DNA from: Akkermansiaceae bacterium
Lineage (GTDB): Bacteria > Verrucomicrobiota > Verrucomicrobiia > Verrucomicrobiales > Akkermansiaceae
Reading direction: 5' to 3'
Length of the DNA stretch: 64,000 bases
NCBI GenBank assembly: GCA_028822935.1
Contig: JAPKCM010000009.1
Location: 1 to 64,000 of the forward strand
Both the position numbers and the translations under genes were made by a program. Below the pieces are notes generated by a model. The model was not told where the DNA came from and did not search any database. It worked only from the letters and a program-made list of their open reading frames with translations. Below are positions 1 through 9,570 of this stretch, piece by piece (the stretch's first letter is position 1; each line of letters opens with the position of its first letter).

Positions 1-60
1 GCGGTCACTTCGCTTGCTCGCCGAATTCTCCGCGGAACGTGCGCTAACTCCGACAGGCTC

Positions 61-867
61 CTAGGATTTTCGTGGTCGGAACGACATGGCAAAGCGCACC
101 ACCACCACCGGTAAAAGGCCGATCACACCAGCCGCAAGCGCCACTTTAAGTCCTGGATAAATACGTGCTCTTCCCTGCACAAGAGCCATCAATGACTCGC
201 GGACGACCTGCTCAACTGGAACGTAAAAGTCATCCTGAACTGGAAGCTTCGATGTCGAAGGACGACGAGCCCGATCTCCAAAGCCAGTTTTGATTGGCCC
301 GGGACAAACGGCGATCACCTTCACCCCGAGATCTCGAACTTCCAAACGAAGTCCTTCACTGAAACTGGTGACGTAAGCCTTTGTTGCCGCATAGACCGAG
401 AAATCAGGGATCGGTAGAATGCTTGCCAAAGAGCTCACGTTTAAAATGGACCCCTTCTGCGTAATGAGCCCCGGAAGGAAGACATGAGTGAGGTGGGTCA
501 ACGCTTCAATATTCAGACGAATCATTTCACTCGTCTTTGACCAATCCGCAGTGAGGAACTCCCCGTAGTCTCCTAGCCCGGCATTATTGATCAAGAGGTC
601 AGGACGAAGCCCCTCGGTAGCGAGCGATCCGATGAGTCGGCCACGATCAGTTGCCTCGCTCAAATCACTTGCGAATATCTTCACCGTAAGGTGGGAAAAT
701 CGTGCCACGAGATCTCGTGCGATCTTTTCCAAGACCTCCTCGCGCCGCGAAACCAGCACGAGAGTTTCGACCGACGGCGCCAGTTGCCGGGCAAACTCTA
801 ATCCGAGTCCCGAGCTGGCCCCGGTGATCAGGGCGCAACGGTAAGTAAAATCACGCTCACTCATCAA
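61..867 (-). CDS. SDR family NAD(P)-dependent oxidoreductase
   Basis: TGASSGLG nucleotide-binding motif, NNAG, YAATK catalytic motif. Confidence 0.93.
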   Translation of the reverse strand: MMSERDFTYRCALITGASSGLGLEFARQLAPSVETLVLVSRREEVLEKIARDLVARFSHLTVKIFASDLSEATDRGRLIGSLATEGLRPDLLINNAGLGDYGEFLTADWSKTSEMIRLNIEALTHLTHVFLPGLITQKGSILNVSSLASILPIPDFSVYAATKAYVTSFSEGLRLEVRDLGVKVIAVCPGPIKTGFGDRARRPSTSKLPVQDDFYVPVEQVVRESLMALVQGRARIYPGLKVALAAGVIGLLPVVVVRFAMSFRPRKS

Positions 868-1036
868 AATGGGCCTTAGGAGTCGCTAAACAATAAATGA
901 TTCGTTTGCGCGTAGGAGTCAGATTTATCACCAAGGCAGTATTTTCTCTGTGTCGTGGACTACTCAGAGAAAATTTGAACGAAAGTGACGAGCGTGACTT
1001 CAAGTGCAAATGGAGTATTTATTTTTTCGGGGCTCC

Positions 1037-1456
1037 TTAAGCGGGCTGATTCCCCTGCTCATCCACTTGCACGATGCGCAACGGAAGACGCTGAATGAGT
1101 TCTCCATCCACCAAGATATCGACCGAATAAACTCCAGCCTTAGGGAAAGAAAGCCCCTGAAAGCCCACGATTAAATGACGTGTCAAAAAAGCCATATTGT
1201 CAGGCATCTGCACTGGCATCGCACCCTTGATGGGCATCTTGTCGTTAATCGGTTTGCCGTCTTCATCAATGATCGTGATGTTGAGCTCATGATCGCCTGT
1301 ATCATCTGGAGTGAAGCAAAAGCGCATCGCAAGAGAACACTGGGGATGCACGATGGGGGTCGCCTTGGCGGCCAAAGCATCGAAAGTTCCTGATATCACC
1401 ATCTTGCCCTGATATTCAGCGGCGAAGTCACACAAAGTTGCAATTTGTAAATCCAT
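1037..1456 (-). CDS. Conserved hypothetical protein (DUF6941-like); start refined to internal Met (MDLQIATLCDFA)
   Basis: ORF 1037..1489; sequence resembles small DUF6941-type proteins; family recalled, not searched. Confidence 0.6.
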   Translation of the reverse strand: MDLQIATLCDFAAEYQGKMVISGTFDALAAKATPIVHPQCSLAMRFCFTPDDTGDHELNITIIDEDGKPINDKMPIKGAMPVQMPDNMAFLTRHLIVGFQGLSFPKAGVYSVDILVDGELIQRLPLRIVQVDEQGNQPA

Positions 1457-1544
1457 ATCGGTTTGTAAAGTAAGGTGCCTCGCTGGCACGGACCGTTCGT
1501 GAACGTTCCGGCGCGCTTCGTAAAGGGGAGAGTTTCGAAAGTGG

Positions 1545-3548
1545 CTATTCTTCGACCGGGATCGCAGCTGGGATTTCTCCGGGATTCATCGGCTCTGCCT
1601 TTAGAATTTCACCATCTTCAACCATTAAAGCACTGGGATCCTCAACCACCGGAACGGCAACGGGAATCTCTAACTCTTCTTCCTCGTCTTCGTCAATGAG
1701 CATCGCGCGTGGTGGTGGCTTAATCGTATCGACAATTTCGTCCTCAAACTCGTAAAAAAAATCCCGAACCATCGGAGCGGCCTTACCCCCTCCACTGATC
1801 CTCTCTCCCGGTACTCCCTCGTAAACGACAGCAAAGGCATACCGGGGATTTTCGAGTGGAAAAAAGCCAGAGAACCACGCCAAATTTTGATTCTTTGATT
1901 TGGCACCCCACTGAGCCGTTCCCGTCTTTCCGCACATGATGGTGAACTCTAGGATCGCATTCCTGCCCGTCCCAAAACTAGCGTGAACAACTTCCATCAT
2001 TCCTTCATGAACCGCGGCCACCGCATCAGGATCGAAGCTCAAATCATTCCTAACCTTTGGAGACGGAGCCACAACCACTCGGCCGTGAAAATCCTGGACT
2101 TGCTTCACCAATCGAAGCTCCATCAAGGACATGCCGTTGGCAATACCAGCCATCGATTGAGCCACTTGCAATGGAGAGGCCAAAAGCATGCCCTGCCCAA
2201 TCGACAGACTCGCAGTGTCTCCATCCGAGATTGGACGCCCCTCGGCCTCCTGAATACCTTCCAGGGTCGGCACCAATCCCGCCGTTTCTCCGTAGAGTGG
2301 AAGATCGGTCTGGGAGCCAAAGCCCAAGCGACGTGCCGCTGAGAGAAAGGTCTGAGGACCGGTTTTGATGCCCACTTGGTAGAACCAGGGATTTACCGAC
2401 TTGGCCAAAGCACGCTTCACATCGATGAAACCTTGATCCCCTTTGGTGTGATTATGGAAAAAAGTATTCCCGATCCTAATTTTAAAAGGACTGTCGATTT
2501 TCTGATCAGCATGGATCGCACCGGTCGAAATCGCGGCAAGTCCCACCACGGGCTTAAAGGTCGAGGCGGGAGGGTATTGAGCCTGAAAAGCGCGCCCAAA
2601 AAGAGGCTTAGCCGGATCATTTCGAAGCTTGTCATACTCCGTCTGAGAAATCCCAGGGATAAAGGCATTAAGATCGAAGGTTGGTCGAGAGGCCATGACT
2701 AGAACTTCTCCGGATCGGACGTCGAGGACCACCATGGCACCCCGCTTGCAACCTTTCCCTAGCACGATTTCGGCATGTCGCTGCCATTTTAGATCGAGAG
2801 TCGTGACCACTGTCCCTCCCGGCTGGGGACGACGCAGCCACTCCTCCAGCACCATTTTCCCTTCCCCATCAAAAATTATCTTCTTCAACCCCGGGACGCC
2901 GGAAAGCTCATCATTGAAGATGTTTTCAAAGCCCCCTCTCCCCTCAACCGAGGAAAAAAGCGGATCTCCATCGTTGATCGGACCGTCCGGAAGCCGGGTT
3001 TTCGTCCCCACATAACCAATCAAATGCGCAGCAATCGACTTCTCGGGATAATGCCTCAGGTAAACGGGCATGAGCGTGAGCCCATCTGGAAGCGTTCCTT
3101 CCAACGACTTCGCCTTTTCTTCATCAAAGACTTTGGAAATGGCACGTGGAATCCAGCGGCGATGCTCATAGTAGTCCACGATGCGCTTTTCAGAGATGCT
3201 GTATTCTCCCCCCACCAACGCGTTGGCTTCGGCGAGCTTTGACCGCGCCCAAGCGACTGCCTCTTCCGCTGTCGCATCCATCCCCACTTTTGCAAAATCT
3301 AAGGCGAGACTGTAGGCCACCTTTGTTTGTGCCAGCGGGTATCCGTTGCGATCAAGAATCAAGCCCCGCGGTGCAGGAATCGATAGGGTCATCGTCCGGG
3401 CATTCTTTTGAGTAAAAATGGACGCCTCAGCCGGGTTGAGCTCTGGTTCGGATATTTCCTCTTCTTTCTCAGTCGTGATTTCTTGGGAAAAACTCAAGGC
3501 GGCACAAAGCCACACCAAAGAAAAAGGCGTCCATCGCTTGCCTGTCAT
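1545..3548 (-). CDS. mrdA: Penicillin-binding protein 2 (peptidoglycan D,D-transpeptidase); start refined to MTGKRWTPF
   Basis: PAPRGLILDRNG dimerisation segment, PASTFKP (SxxK), SVN, KTGTA motifs; acidic C-terminal tail. Confidence 0.88.
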   Translation of the reverse strand: MTGKRWTPFSLVWLCAALSFSQEITTEKEEEISEPELNPAEASIFTQKNARTMTLSIPAPRGLILDRNGYPLAQTKVAYSLALDFAKVGMDATAEEAVAWARSKLAEANALVGGEYSISEKRIVDYYEHRRWIPRAISKVFDEEKAKSLEGTLPDGLTLMPVYLRHYPEKSIAAHLIGYVGTKTRLPDGPINDGDPLFSSVEGRGGFENIFNDELSGVPGLKKIIFDGEGKMVLEEWLRRPQPGGTVVTTLDLKWQRHAEIVLGKGCKRGAMVVLDVRSGEVLVMASRPTFDLNAFIPGISQTEYDKLRNDPAKPLFGRAFQAQYPPASTFKPVVGLAAISTGAIHADQKIDSPFKIRIGNTFFHNHTKGDQGFIDVKRALAKSVNPWFYQVGIKTGPQTFLSAARRLGFGSQTDLPLYGETAGLVPTLEGIQEAEGRPISDGDTASLSIGQGMLLASPLQVAQSMAGIANGMSLMELRLVKQVQDFHGRVVVAPSPKVRNDLSFDPDAVAAVHEGMMEVVHASFGTGRNAILEFTIMCGKTGTAQWGAKSKNQNLAWFSGFFPLENPRYAFAVVYEGVPGERISGGGKAAPMVRDFFYEFEDEIVDTIKPPPRAMLIDEDEEEELEIPVAVPVVEDPSALMVEDGEILKAEPMNPGEIPAAIPVEE

Positions 3549-3652
3549 GTCCGGCAGGATAGACGCCGAAATGAAGACTGGCAACCTTCTACCAATTCCA
3601 TTCACGCGGGTTTCCACCGACACGCTTCACAATCTCCGTTGGAAGGAACACC

Positions 3653-4195
3653 CTATCCGTTTTCCATTTCGTCTCGGGCTCCAGAGCAAACCGTGATCCA
3701 CTGAGCCTTCACCTTGTCATTTGCTTTCACCGCAACGTTGAGGTGGATGATCACCTTTCCATCCTGGGGCATTACCGTAAGCTTTCCTAGAATCTGGTAT
3801 TGAGCAAAGGTCCTACCCTTCTCTCCCGGAACCTTCTTAAAGAAGGCATTCACTCCAAATTTCGAACAGGGATACCATTCGTCCCTTTTCGTCGTTTCTC
3901 TCGAAATGCGGATCCTATTCACCCGAAGATACGCGTGGACTTCTTCTCTTCCTTCCTCTTCCACGCGCCAAAGAAAGGGCCCATCGAGAGTCCCGGTTCC
4001 CGCCGCCACAACCATCGCAGACAGAGAAACTCCAGCCTTTCCGACCAAGGGCTTGAGGTCACTCATGACCTGGGCACCGTTGACTTCAACAGCGAGAGTC
4101 TCACGAAAACCTCAGTCTTTCGTATACCTCGAGGAACAACTCCCCAGAATACTGGGGAGAATTACGCTAACTAAGAGGGGGAGTATCTTTAGCAT
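3653..4195 (-). pseudogene. Putative lipoprotein interrupted by in-frame TGA at 4112..4114; ORF track lists only the distal part 3653..4066
   Basis: Manual translation in one frame: MLKILPLLVSVILPSILGSCSSRYTKD*GFRETLAVEVNGAQVMSDLKPLVGKAG...; lipobox-like LGSC. Confidence 0.65.
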
Positions 4196-4243
4196 GATCC
4201 TCAGATTAGCCTTGGTCCCAGCTTCACCAATGACTTCTGGGTC

Positions 4244-4411
4244 CTACCGAAGCGTGAAGAGATAATTCGCCACTTGCCAATCGCTTATCTGGCCATAGGT
4301 TCCGTCAGACGGATGCACCGATTTGGCAAAGACGCCTTCCTTTGGCAAGTGACAGCTTCGACAGGATTGGGTCCAATTTGGCCACTCAAATCTGCAAAGT
4401 TTTCCGTGCCT
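4244..4411 (-). pseudogene. c-type cytochrome-like remnant (C-terminal end with CxxCH)
   Basis: Manual translation of minus strand: ...FEWPNWTQSCRSCHLPKEGVFAKSVHPSDGTYGQISDWQVANYLFTLR*; heme motif CRSCH at 4349..4363; no start in frame, stop just upstream. Confidence 0.5.
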
Positions 4412-4584
4412 TCATTGCTCCGTCTTCCCACCAGCGTCTCAACCTCTTGGTCCGCGCAGAACTATTTTGAACATCAGGGCCTTCTCAGGTCAGCTCCAGC
4501 TTCGCAAAAGTGGACGACCGCCCCGATCTCAACTTTCTCCGACCAGGAACCGCCGGTGGATGGGAAACCAACCCACACCAATAA

Positions 4585-5397
4585 ATGTCTACGTCAGATA
4601 ATAATACGTCAGCCGATCAGTCATCTTCACGATCGGACAACAGCGGAAATCAAAACCGCAATCGCAACCGCAACAGGAATCGTAACCGCAATCGCAACAG
4701 AGATCGCGAAGGCGGTGACGGAAACGACTCAAACCGTCCTCAGGGAGGCAATGGCCGTCAGCAGGGTAATGGTCGCCAGCAAGGAGGCAATGGCCGCCGT
4801 CAGGGTGGAGGCAATGGTCGTCGCACCAGTTCAAAGCCAAGACCGAAGCCGCTCACCACGTGGCAGAAGGTTCTAAAATTCTTCGGTCTCTACACGCCAG
4901 TCACCGGGGAGCCCAAGCGCATCCCTCGTAAGCAGGCTGAGAAAAGAGACGATAGAGGAAAAAGAGAGGAAAGAGGCCCAAGAACGGAACAAGACCGTCC
5001 ACCACGGGAAAAAAGAGCCCCTCGGGAGAATACTCGAAACGCCGCCGCTCGCACTCGTAAGCGTGAGACTCCGGATTCTTCGGGAGTCGATTCACGACGC
5101 CTCTACGTAGGAAATCTTTCCTATGATGCTGCCGAACACGACCTTGAAGATCTCTTCAAAGGCGTGGGAACAGTTCGCAATATCGACATCGTCTACAACC
5201 GCAATACCCATCTCTCGAAGGGCTACGGTTTCATAACGATGGCCCAACTTGAGGAGGCGAAGCGCGCCGTGGAAGTCCTCCACGACCAGCCTTTCATGGG
5301 CCGCACCCTCATTGTCAACGCCGCCAAGTCTGACGGCCCTGAAGGGTCTGATGGTGCCCCCGGCACCCCACCCGAGGAACAGGCACCAGCCGAATAA
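4585..5397 (+). CDS. RNA-binding protein: disordered Asn/Arg- and Gly-rich N-terminus plus C-terminal RRM domain
   Basis: RRM signature RLYVGNLSYD ... SKGYGFITM; N-terminal NRNRNRNRNRNRNRDR and GGNGRQQGNGRQQGGNGRRQGGG. Confidence 0.85.
   Translation: MSTSDNNTSADQSSSRSDNSGNQNRNRNRNRNRNRNRNRDREGGDGNDSNRPQGGNGRQQGNGRQQGGNGRRQGGGNGRRTSSKPRPKPLTTWQKVLKFFGLYTPVTGEPKRIPRKQAEKRDDRGKREERGPRTEQDRPPREKRAPRENTRNAAARTRKRETPDSSGVDSRRLYVGNLSYDAAEHDLEDLFKGVGTVRNIDIVYNRNTHLSKGYGFITMAQLEEAKRAVEVLHDQPFMGRTLIVNAAKSDGPEGSDGAPGTPPEEQAPAE
4652..4710 (+). repeat. Short tandem repeat (AAC-CGN type, Asn-Arg dipeptide repeat) inside the RRM protein gene
   Basis: aaccgcaatcgcaaccgcaacaggaatcgtaaccgcaatcgc. Confidence 0.8.
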
Positions 5398-5422
5398 AGG
5401 GCCTCAAATCACACTATATTTT

Positions 5423-5455
5423 GGCCCGTCTGGATTTTCCGGGCGGGCCTTTTTC
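5423..5455 (+). terminator. Rho-independent terminator between the RRM gene and miaA
   Basis: GGCCCGTCTGG-ATTTT-CCGGGCGGGCC (11 bp stem with two G-U pairs) followed by TTTTT; ends 6 nt before the miaA ATG. Confidence 0.8.
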
Positions 5456-5460
5456 TTACC

Positions 5461-6351
5461 ATGAAATCCCCCCTCTACCTCTGCGGCACGACCGCGTCGG
5501 GCAAGAGCCACTGCGCACTCGGCCTAGCAAAGGCTCTCGATGGAGAGATCGTCAATGCCGACGCCTTCCAGATTTATCGTGGCCTAGAAGTTCTCGCGGC
5601 CGCCCCTTCTCCCTCAGAGCTGAATCAAGCCCCTCATCATCTCTACGGTATTTTTTCACTCGAGGAGTCCTGTGATGCCGCTCGCTACGAATCCCTCGCC
5701 ACCCCGGTCATCCGCGAGATCCAAGAACGCGGCAAGCTCCCCATCATTGTCGGAGGATCCGGACTCTATCTCAAATTTCTCACCCATGGAGTTTCCCCCG
5801 CCCCGCCCGCCGACCACAAGATTCGCGCGAAGCTCAATCAGTTAAGCGTCGAGAAAATCATCTCCCAGCTCCGCGAACTGGACCCCGAGGAAGCAGCCAA
5901 GCAGACCCGTCAAAATCAACAAAACCATCGGCATCTCAGCCGCGCTCTTGAAATTTGCCTCATCACCGGAGGAAAAGCCTCCGATCTACGGAAAAATTTC
6001 GCCAACTCAGCCCTTACCGAGCAGCTCAATGGTATCGTCCTCACTTGGCCCGCCGACGAGCTCTCAAAGCGCATTGACCTCCGCACAGCACAAATGTTGC
6101 AAAATGGAGCGATCAAAGAAGTAAAGGCACTCCCAAAAAATGCTGCTACCGTGCGTCAAGCGATTGGTATTCGGGAAATTGAGTCGTATCTCGATGGTGC
6201 AATCTGCAAAGCTGAATGCCTCGAAAAAATTGCCACCTCCACCCGTCAATATGCCAAACGTCAACGCAACTGGTTCCGCCGCGAAAACTGGCTAAAACCG
6301 GTCTCACCCGAACGCGATCTTTCCGAGATCATTACCACTATCCAATCCTAA
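5461..6351 (+). CDS. miaA: tRNA dimethylallyltransferase
   Basis: GTTASGKS P-loop, NADAFQIYRGLEV, IIVGGSGLYLKFLTHG; matches MiaA architecture. Confidence 0.92.
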   Translation: MKSPLYLCGTTASGKSHCALGLAKALDGEIVNADAFQIYRGLEVLAAAPSPSELNQAPHHLYGIFSLEESCDAARYESLATPVIREIQERGKLPIIVGGSGLYLKFLTHGVSPAPPADHKIRAKLNQLSVEKIISQLRELDPEEAAKQTRQNQQNHRHLSRALEICLITGGKASDLRKNFANSALTEQLNGIVLTWPADELSKRIDLRTAQMLQNGAIKEVKALPKNAATVRQAIGIREIESYLDGAICKAECLEKIATSTRQYAKRQRNWFRRENWLKPVSPERDLSEIITTIQS

Positions 6352-6354
6352 CCC

Positions 6355-9300
6355 GTGTCGGAAGCCGAAGAAAATAAGGAAATCAAACCACCCCGTCGCC
6401 GATGGCCGTGGGTGCTCCTTTTTCTCCTCATCGGAAGCATCCTCTGGCTTAACGGCCCCGGAGCCCGGCTCATCTTCGAAAAAACTATTCCCGGTCAGCT
6501 TGAAAATTTAGGGCTCTCTGGCGACTACCAACTCACCGGACAGCTTCACCGCGGATTCACCCTCACCAACGTCGATCTCACCGGCGACCAGCTCATCAAA
6601 AAGGCCAAAGCCGGCCGTATTTCCATCGACTATCAGATCTCCGAAGTCATCTCCGGAAAAGCCCAGACCATCGCCATCCACGGTCTCGACCTCGTCCTCA
6701 ATCTCGACGAACTCCCCGAATCCAGCGACGAGGAAGAAGAGCCATCCGTGCCACTCATGGAGACCCTCAACTCCGTCCGTAAATATGTCGAACCAGTCGA
6801 TATCGACCTCCAAAACATTAACGTCCGCATTGAGAAAGAAGACATCTTCGGCACCATCGCAGTCGAATCACTCACCCACGAAAGTGGAGCAAGTGAGTTC
6901 CTGATCACAGGATTCCAAACGGAATCATCGGAGACAAAAACCCAGACCTCCCCCCCCAGCCTCCTCGTCTGGCAGCTCGACCTCCTTACTCTCGACCAGC
7001 TCGACCTCATCCCCGATGCCGGAATCCGGAATCTCGAACTCACCTCCCCTTCTCTTTTAAAAACGGACCTCCTCCTCGCAAACTCCACCTTCCACACCTC
7101 AAGTGACCTTGAGGCCAACCACTCCATCAAGCTCGGTAACGGACCCTTCGATCTTGAACGCATCAAGCACCTCCTCCCCGAAGATCTCGATATCACAGGG
7201 CGCGTTGCCGCCCTCGACCTCAACGCCAAGCTTCCAAAAGATGCCCCTCGAGAAATCTCGCTCACGCTCAATGCCGAGAACCTCAAGTATCAGGAAAACA
7301 CCATCGCCAAGCTCTCCGCCACTGGCCAACTCGGAGGCGATGACGCCACTCTCGATCTCAGCGCCGACTTCGAAATCCCCGACACCCTCAGCGGCACTTT
7401 CTCCACCAAAACCACCGGCCAGCTCGATCCGGACATTCAAAAATCTCTCGCAAACCTCGACTGGAAACTCGTCACCAAAGAATACCCCGCGCTCACAGGC
7501 ACCGCGGCATGGGCCGACCAAAAAGCCACCCTCACTGCCGCCACTCTCGAAAAGGTAAAGCTCCTCGCAAAATTCGATCCCGCCACTCAGCTCTACCAAG
7601 CTGAAGTCACTTCCGAACTCAACGACGCCCGCGCCCTTCTCCCCGAACTCACTTCAGCAAAGCTCATCCTCAAGGCAAGCGGAGATCTCAAGAACGAAAC
7701 CCACCAAGGTGCCCTCACCTTGCTGGACGTTCGCTACACCGCGAAAGAAAGCCCAACCATTATCGCAAAGGGCCAAGCTGTCTGGGATTGGCCCACCCAG
7801 TTCTCTTTCCAGGACCTCAAAGTGAAACGCGATGACCTCGAAATCAAAACCTCACTCACTTGGAAGGAAGGTTTCGCAAACTTCTCAAAGCTCGTCATCG
7901 CCGACAGCCAAGGCTCGCTCCTCACCGGACAAGGCTCTCTTCCCCTCCCGCTCCAGACTCGTAATCTCGATGACCTGTTAGAAAGTAATTCCTCTCTCGA
8001 TTTCTCCGTCAAGCTCGCCCCCACTCCCCTCTCCCGCTTCGTCAAAGGCCAGCCCATTGAAGGCACGGCCGAAGCCACTCTTAATATAAGCGGCACCTTC
8101 GCCAAACCAGCCATCGATGGAACGATCACCGCCACCAAAGTTCGCGACCCATCCCTCCCCGACGTTCCACCCGGCGACCTCATCGTCACCCTCACCACCA
8201 TCGACGAAGAACTCCGCCTCAGCGGAAAACTCAAAGAACCTTCCGGCGACCTCCTCGACCTCAAAGGCCGCTTTCCCCTCACTCCCGAGAAGTGGATCAA
8301 GGATCCCGACTCACTCATGGACGAGCCCCTCACCTTCACCGCGAATACTCCCCGGATCGACCTTCGTCGCCTTCAGCGATTCGCCCCCACCGTCTCGGAT
8401 CTGAGCGGAATCGCCCAGATCAGCGTCAAGGTAGCAGGCACCATTCGTGAGCCCGACCTCAGCGGCGACGCCATGATCCACGCGGACCGGGCCCGCCTCA
8501 GCAATTCTCCCATCTCCGATTTCAGAAACTCGAAAATCAACCTCAAGTTCAGCGACAACACCATCGCCATCTCTCCCTCGCAAATCACCGCCGCCGGAGG
8601 AACCATCGACTTCAGCGGCAGCGTCACCCTCGGAGAAACCCCTCTCCTCGATCTTTCCTTCCGAGGGAAAAACACCCTCCTCTGGCGCGGCGCAGACTAC
8701 TCCCTTCGCGCTGACCCCGTCCTCACCCTCAAGGGCCCCTTCGAAACCGCTCGCCTCTCCGGTACCATTCCCATCGTCGAAAGCATCATTTACAAGGACG
8801 TAGAGATCCTCCCCTTCGGCGTTCCCACCAAGGAAATCGAGCGTCCCGAAGTTCCCGATCTCAGCGCCTTCGCCAGCGACGAACTCTACTCCCTGTCCGA
8901 ACCCTTCGCGAACTGGCCGATCGATGTGGCAGTCGTCACCAAGGACCCCATTCTTATTCGCGGAAACCTCGTAAAGGGCGAACTGCTCGCCGATGCCCAC
9001 CTCCGTGGAACCTTGGGAAAAATCACCACCTCGGGAAAAATCACCTCAGAGAACCTCGAAGCAGATCTTCCCTTTGCCAAGCTCATCATCGAAAATGGCA
9101 CCGTCGATCTGAACCCCAGAAATCTTACCGATCCGAAAATCAGTGTCCGCGGGAATTCCAAAGTCGCAGGATACAACGTCCAACTCTACCTCACCGGACT
9201 CACTTCCAAGCCCGCGCTCTCGATCACTTCGCAGCCCCCTCTTCCCGAGAGTGAAATCCTCATGCTCCTCTCCACCGGATCCACCACCTCCACCCTCAAT

Positions 9301-9570
9301 AGCCGCAGCGTCGCCTCACAAAAGGCCCTGCAATATCTCCTCCAGGGACTCCGTCATCGCTATGGAAAGCAGGACGCAAAGAACCTCCTCCAGCGACTCC
9401 TCAAAAACCTCGACGAAGTCGACCTCTCGCTTGGCGACTACAACCGCTTCTCTGGACGCCACGCCACCTCCGCAACAATCGACATCAGCGATCAATGGGC
9501 CATTTCCACCTCTATCGACGGAGAAGGAAATAACCGCAACATGGTCATCTTCTCTTTCCGCTTCCAATGA
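6355..9570 (+). CDS. Translocation/assembly module TamB-like protein (DUF490)
   Basis: Single N-terminal TM, long repetitive beta-rich body, C-terminal DUF490-type end; GTG start; followed by BamA-like gene. Confidence 0.82.
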   Translation: MSEAEENKEIKPPRRRWPWVLLFLLIGSILWLNGPGARLIFEKTIPGQLENLGLSGDYQLTGQLHRGFTLTNVDLTGDQLIKKAKAGRISIDYQISEVISGKAQTIAIHGLDLVLNLDELPESSDEEEEPSVPLMETLNSVRKYVEPVDIDLQNINVRIEKEDIFGTIAVESLTHESGASEFLITGFQTESSETKTQTSPPSLLVWQLDLLTLDQLDLIPDAGIRNLELTSPSLLKTDLLLANSTFHTSSDLEANHSIKLGNGPFDLERIKHLLPEDLDITGRVAALDLNAKLPKDAPREISLTLNAENLKYQENTIAKLSATGQLGGDDATLDLSADFEIPDTLSGTFSTKTTGQLDPDIQKSLANLDWKLVTKEYPALTGTAAWADQKATLTAATLEKVKLLAKFDPATQLYQAEVTSELNDARALLPELTSAKLILKASGDLKNETHQGALTLLDVRYTAKESPTIIAKGQAVWDWPTQFSFQDLKVKRDDLEIKTSLTWKEGFANFSKLVIADSQGSLLTGQGSLPLPLQTRNLDDLLESNSSLDFSVKLAPTPLSRFVKGQPIEGTAEATLNISGTFAKPAIDGTITATKVRDPSLPDVPPGDLIVTLTTIDEELRLSGKLKEPSGDLLDLKGRFPLTPEKWIKDPDSLMDEPLTFTANTPRIDLRRLQRFAPTVSDLSGIAQISVKVAGTIREPDLSGDAMIHADRARLSNSPISDFRNSKINLKFSDNTIAISPSQITAAGGTIDFSGSVTLGETPLLDLSFRGKNTLLWRGADYSLRADPVLTLKGPFETARLSGTIPIVESIIYKDVEILPFGVPTKEIERPEVPDLSAFASDELYSLSEPFANWPIDVAVVTKDPILIRGNLVKGELLADAHLRGTLGKITTSGKITSENLEADLPFAKLIIENGTVDLNPRNLTDPKISVRGNSKVAGYNVQLYLTGLTSKPALSITSQPPLPESEILMLLSTGSTTSTLNSRSVASQKALQYLLQGLRHRYGKQDAKNLLQRLLKNLDEVDLSLGDYNRFSGRHATSATIDISDQWAISTSIDGEGNNRNMVIFSFRFQ

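Noticed and set aside
4652-4821. Tandem repeats considered as a CRISPR array
   Set aside because: Units are 6-12 bp, in frame, and encode an Asn/Arg and Gly-rich protein segment; no spacers.
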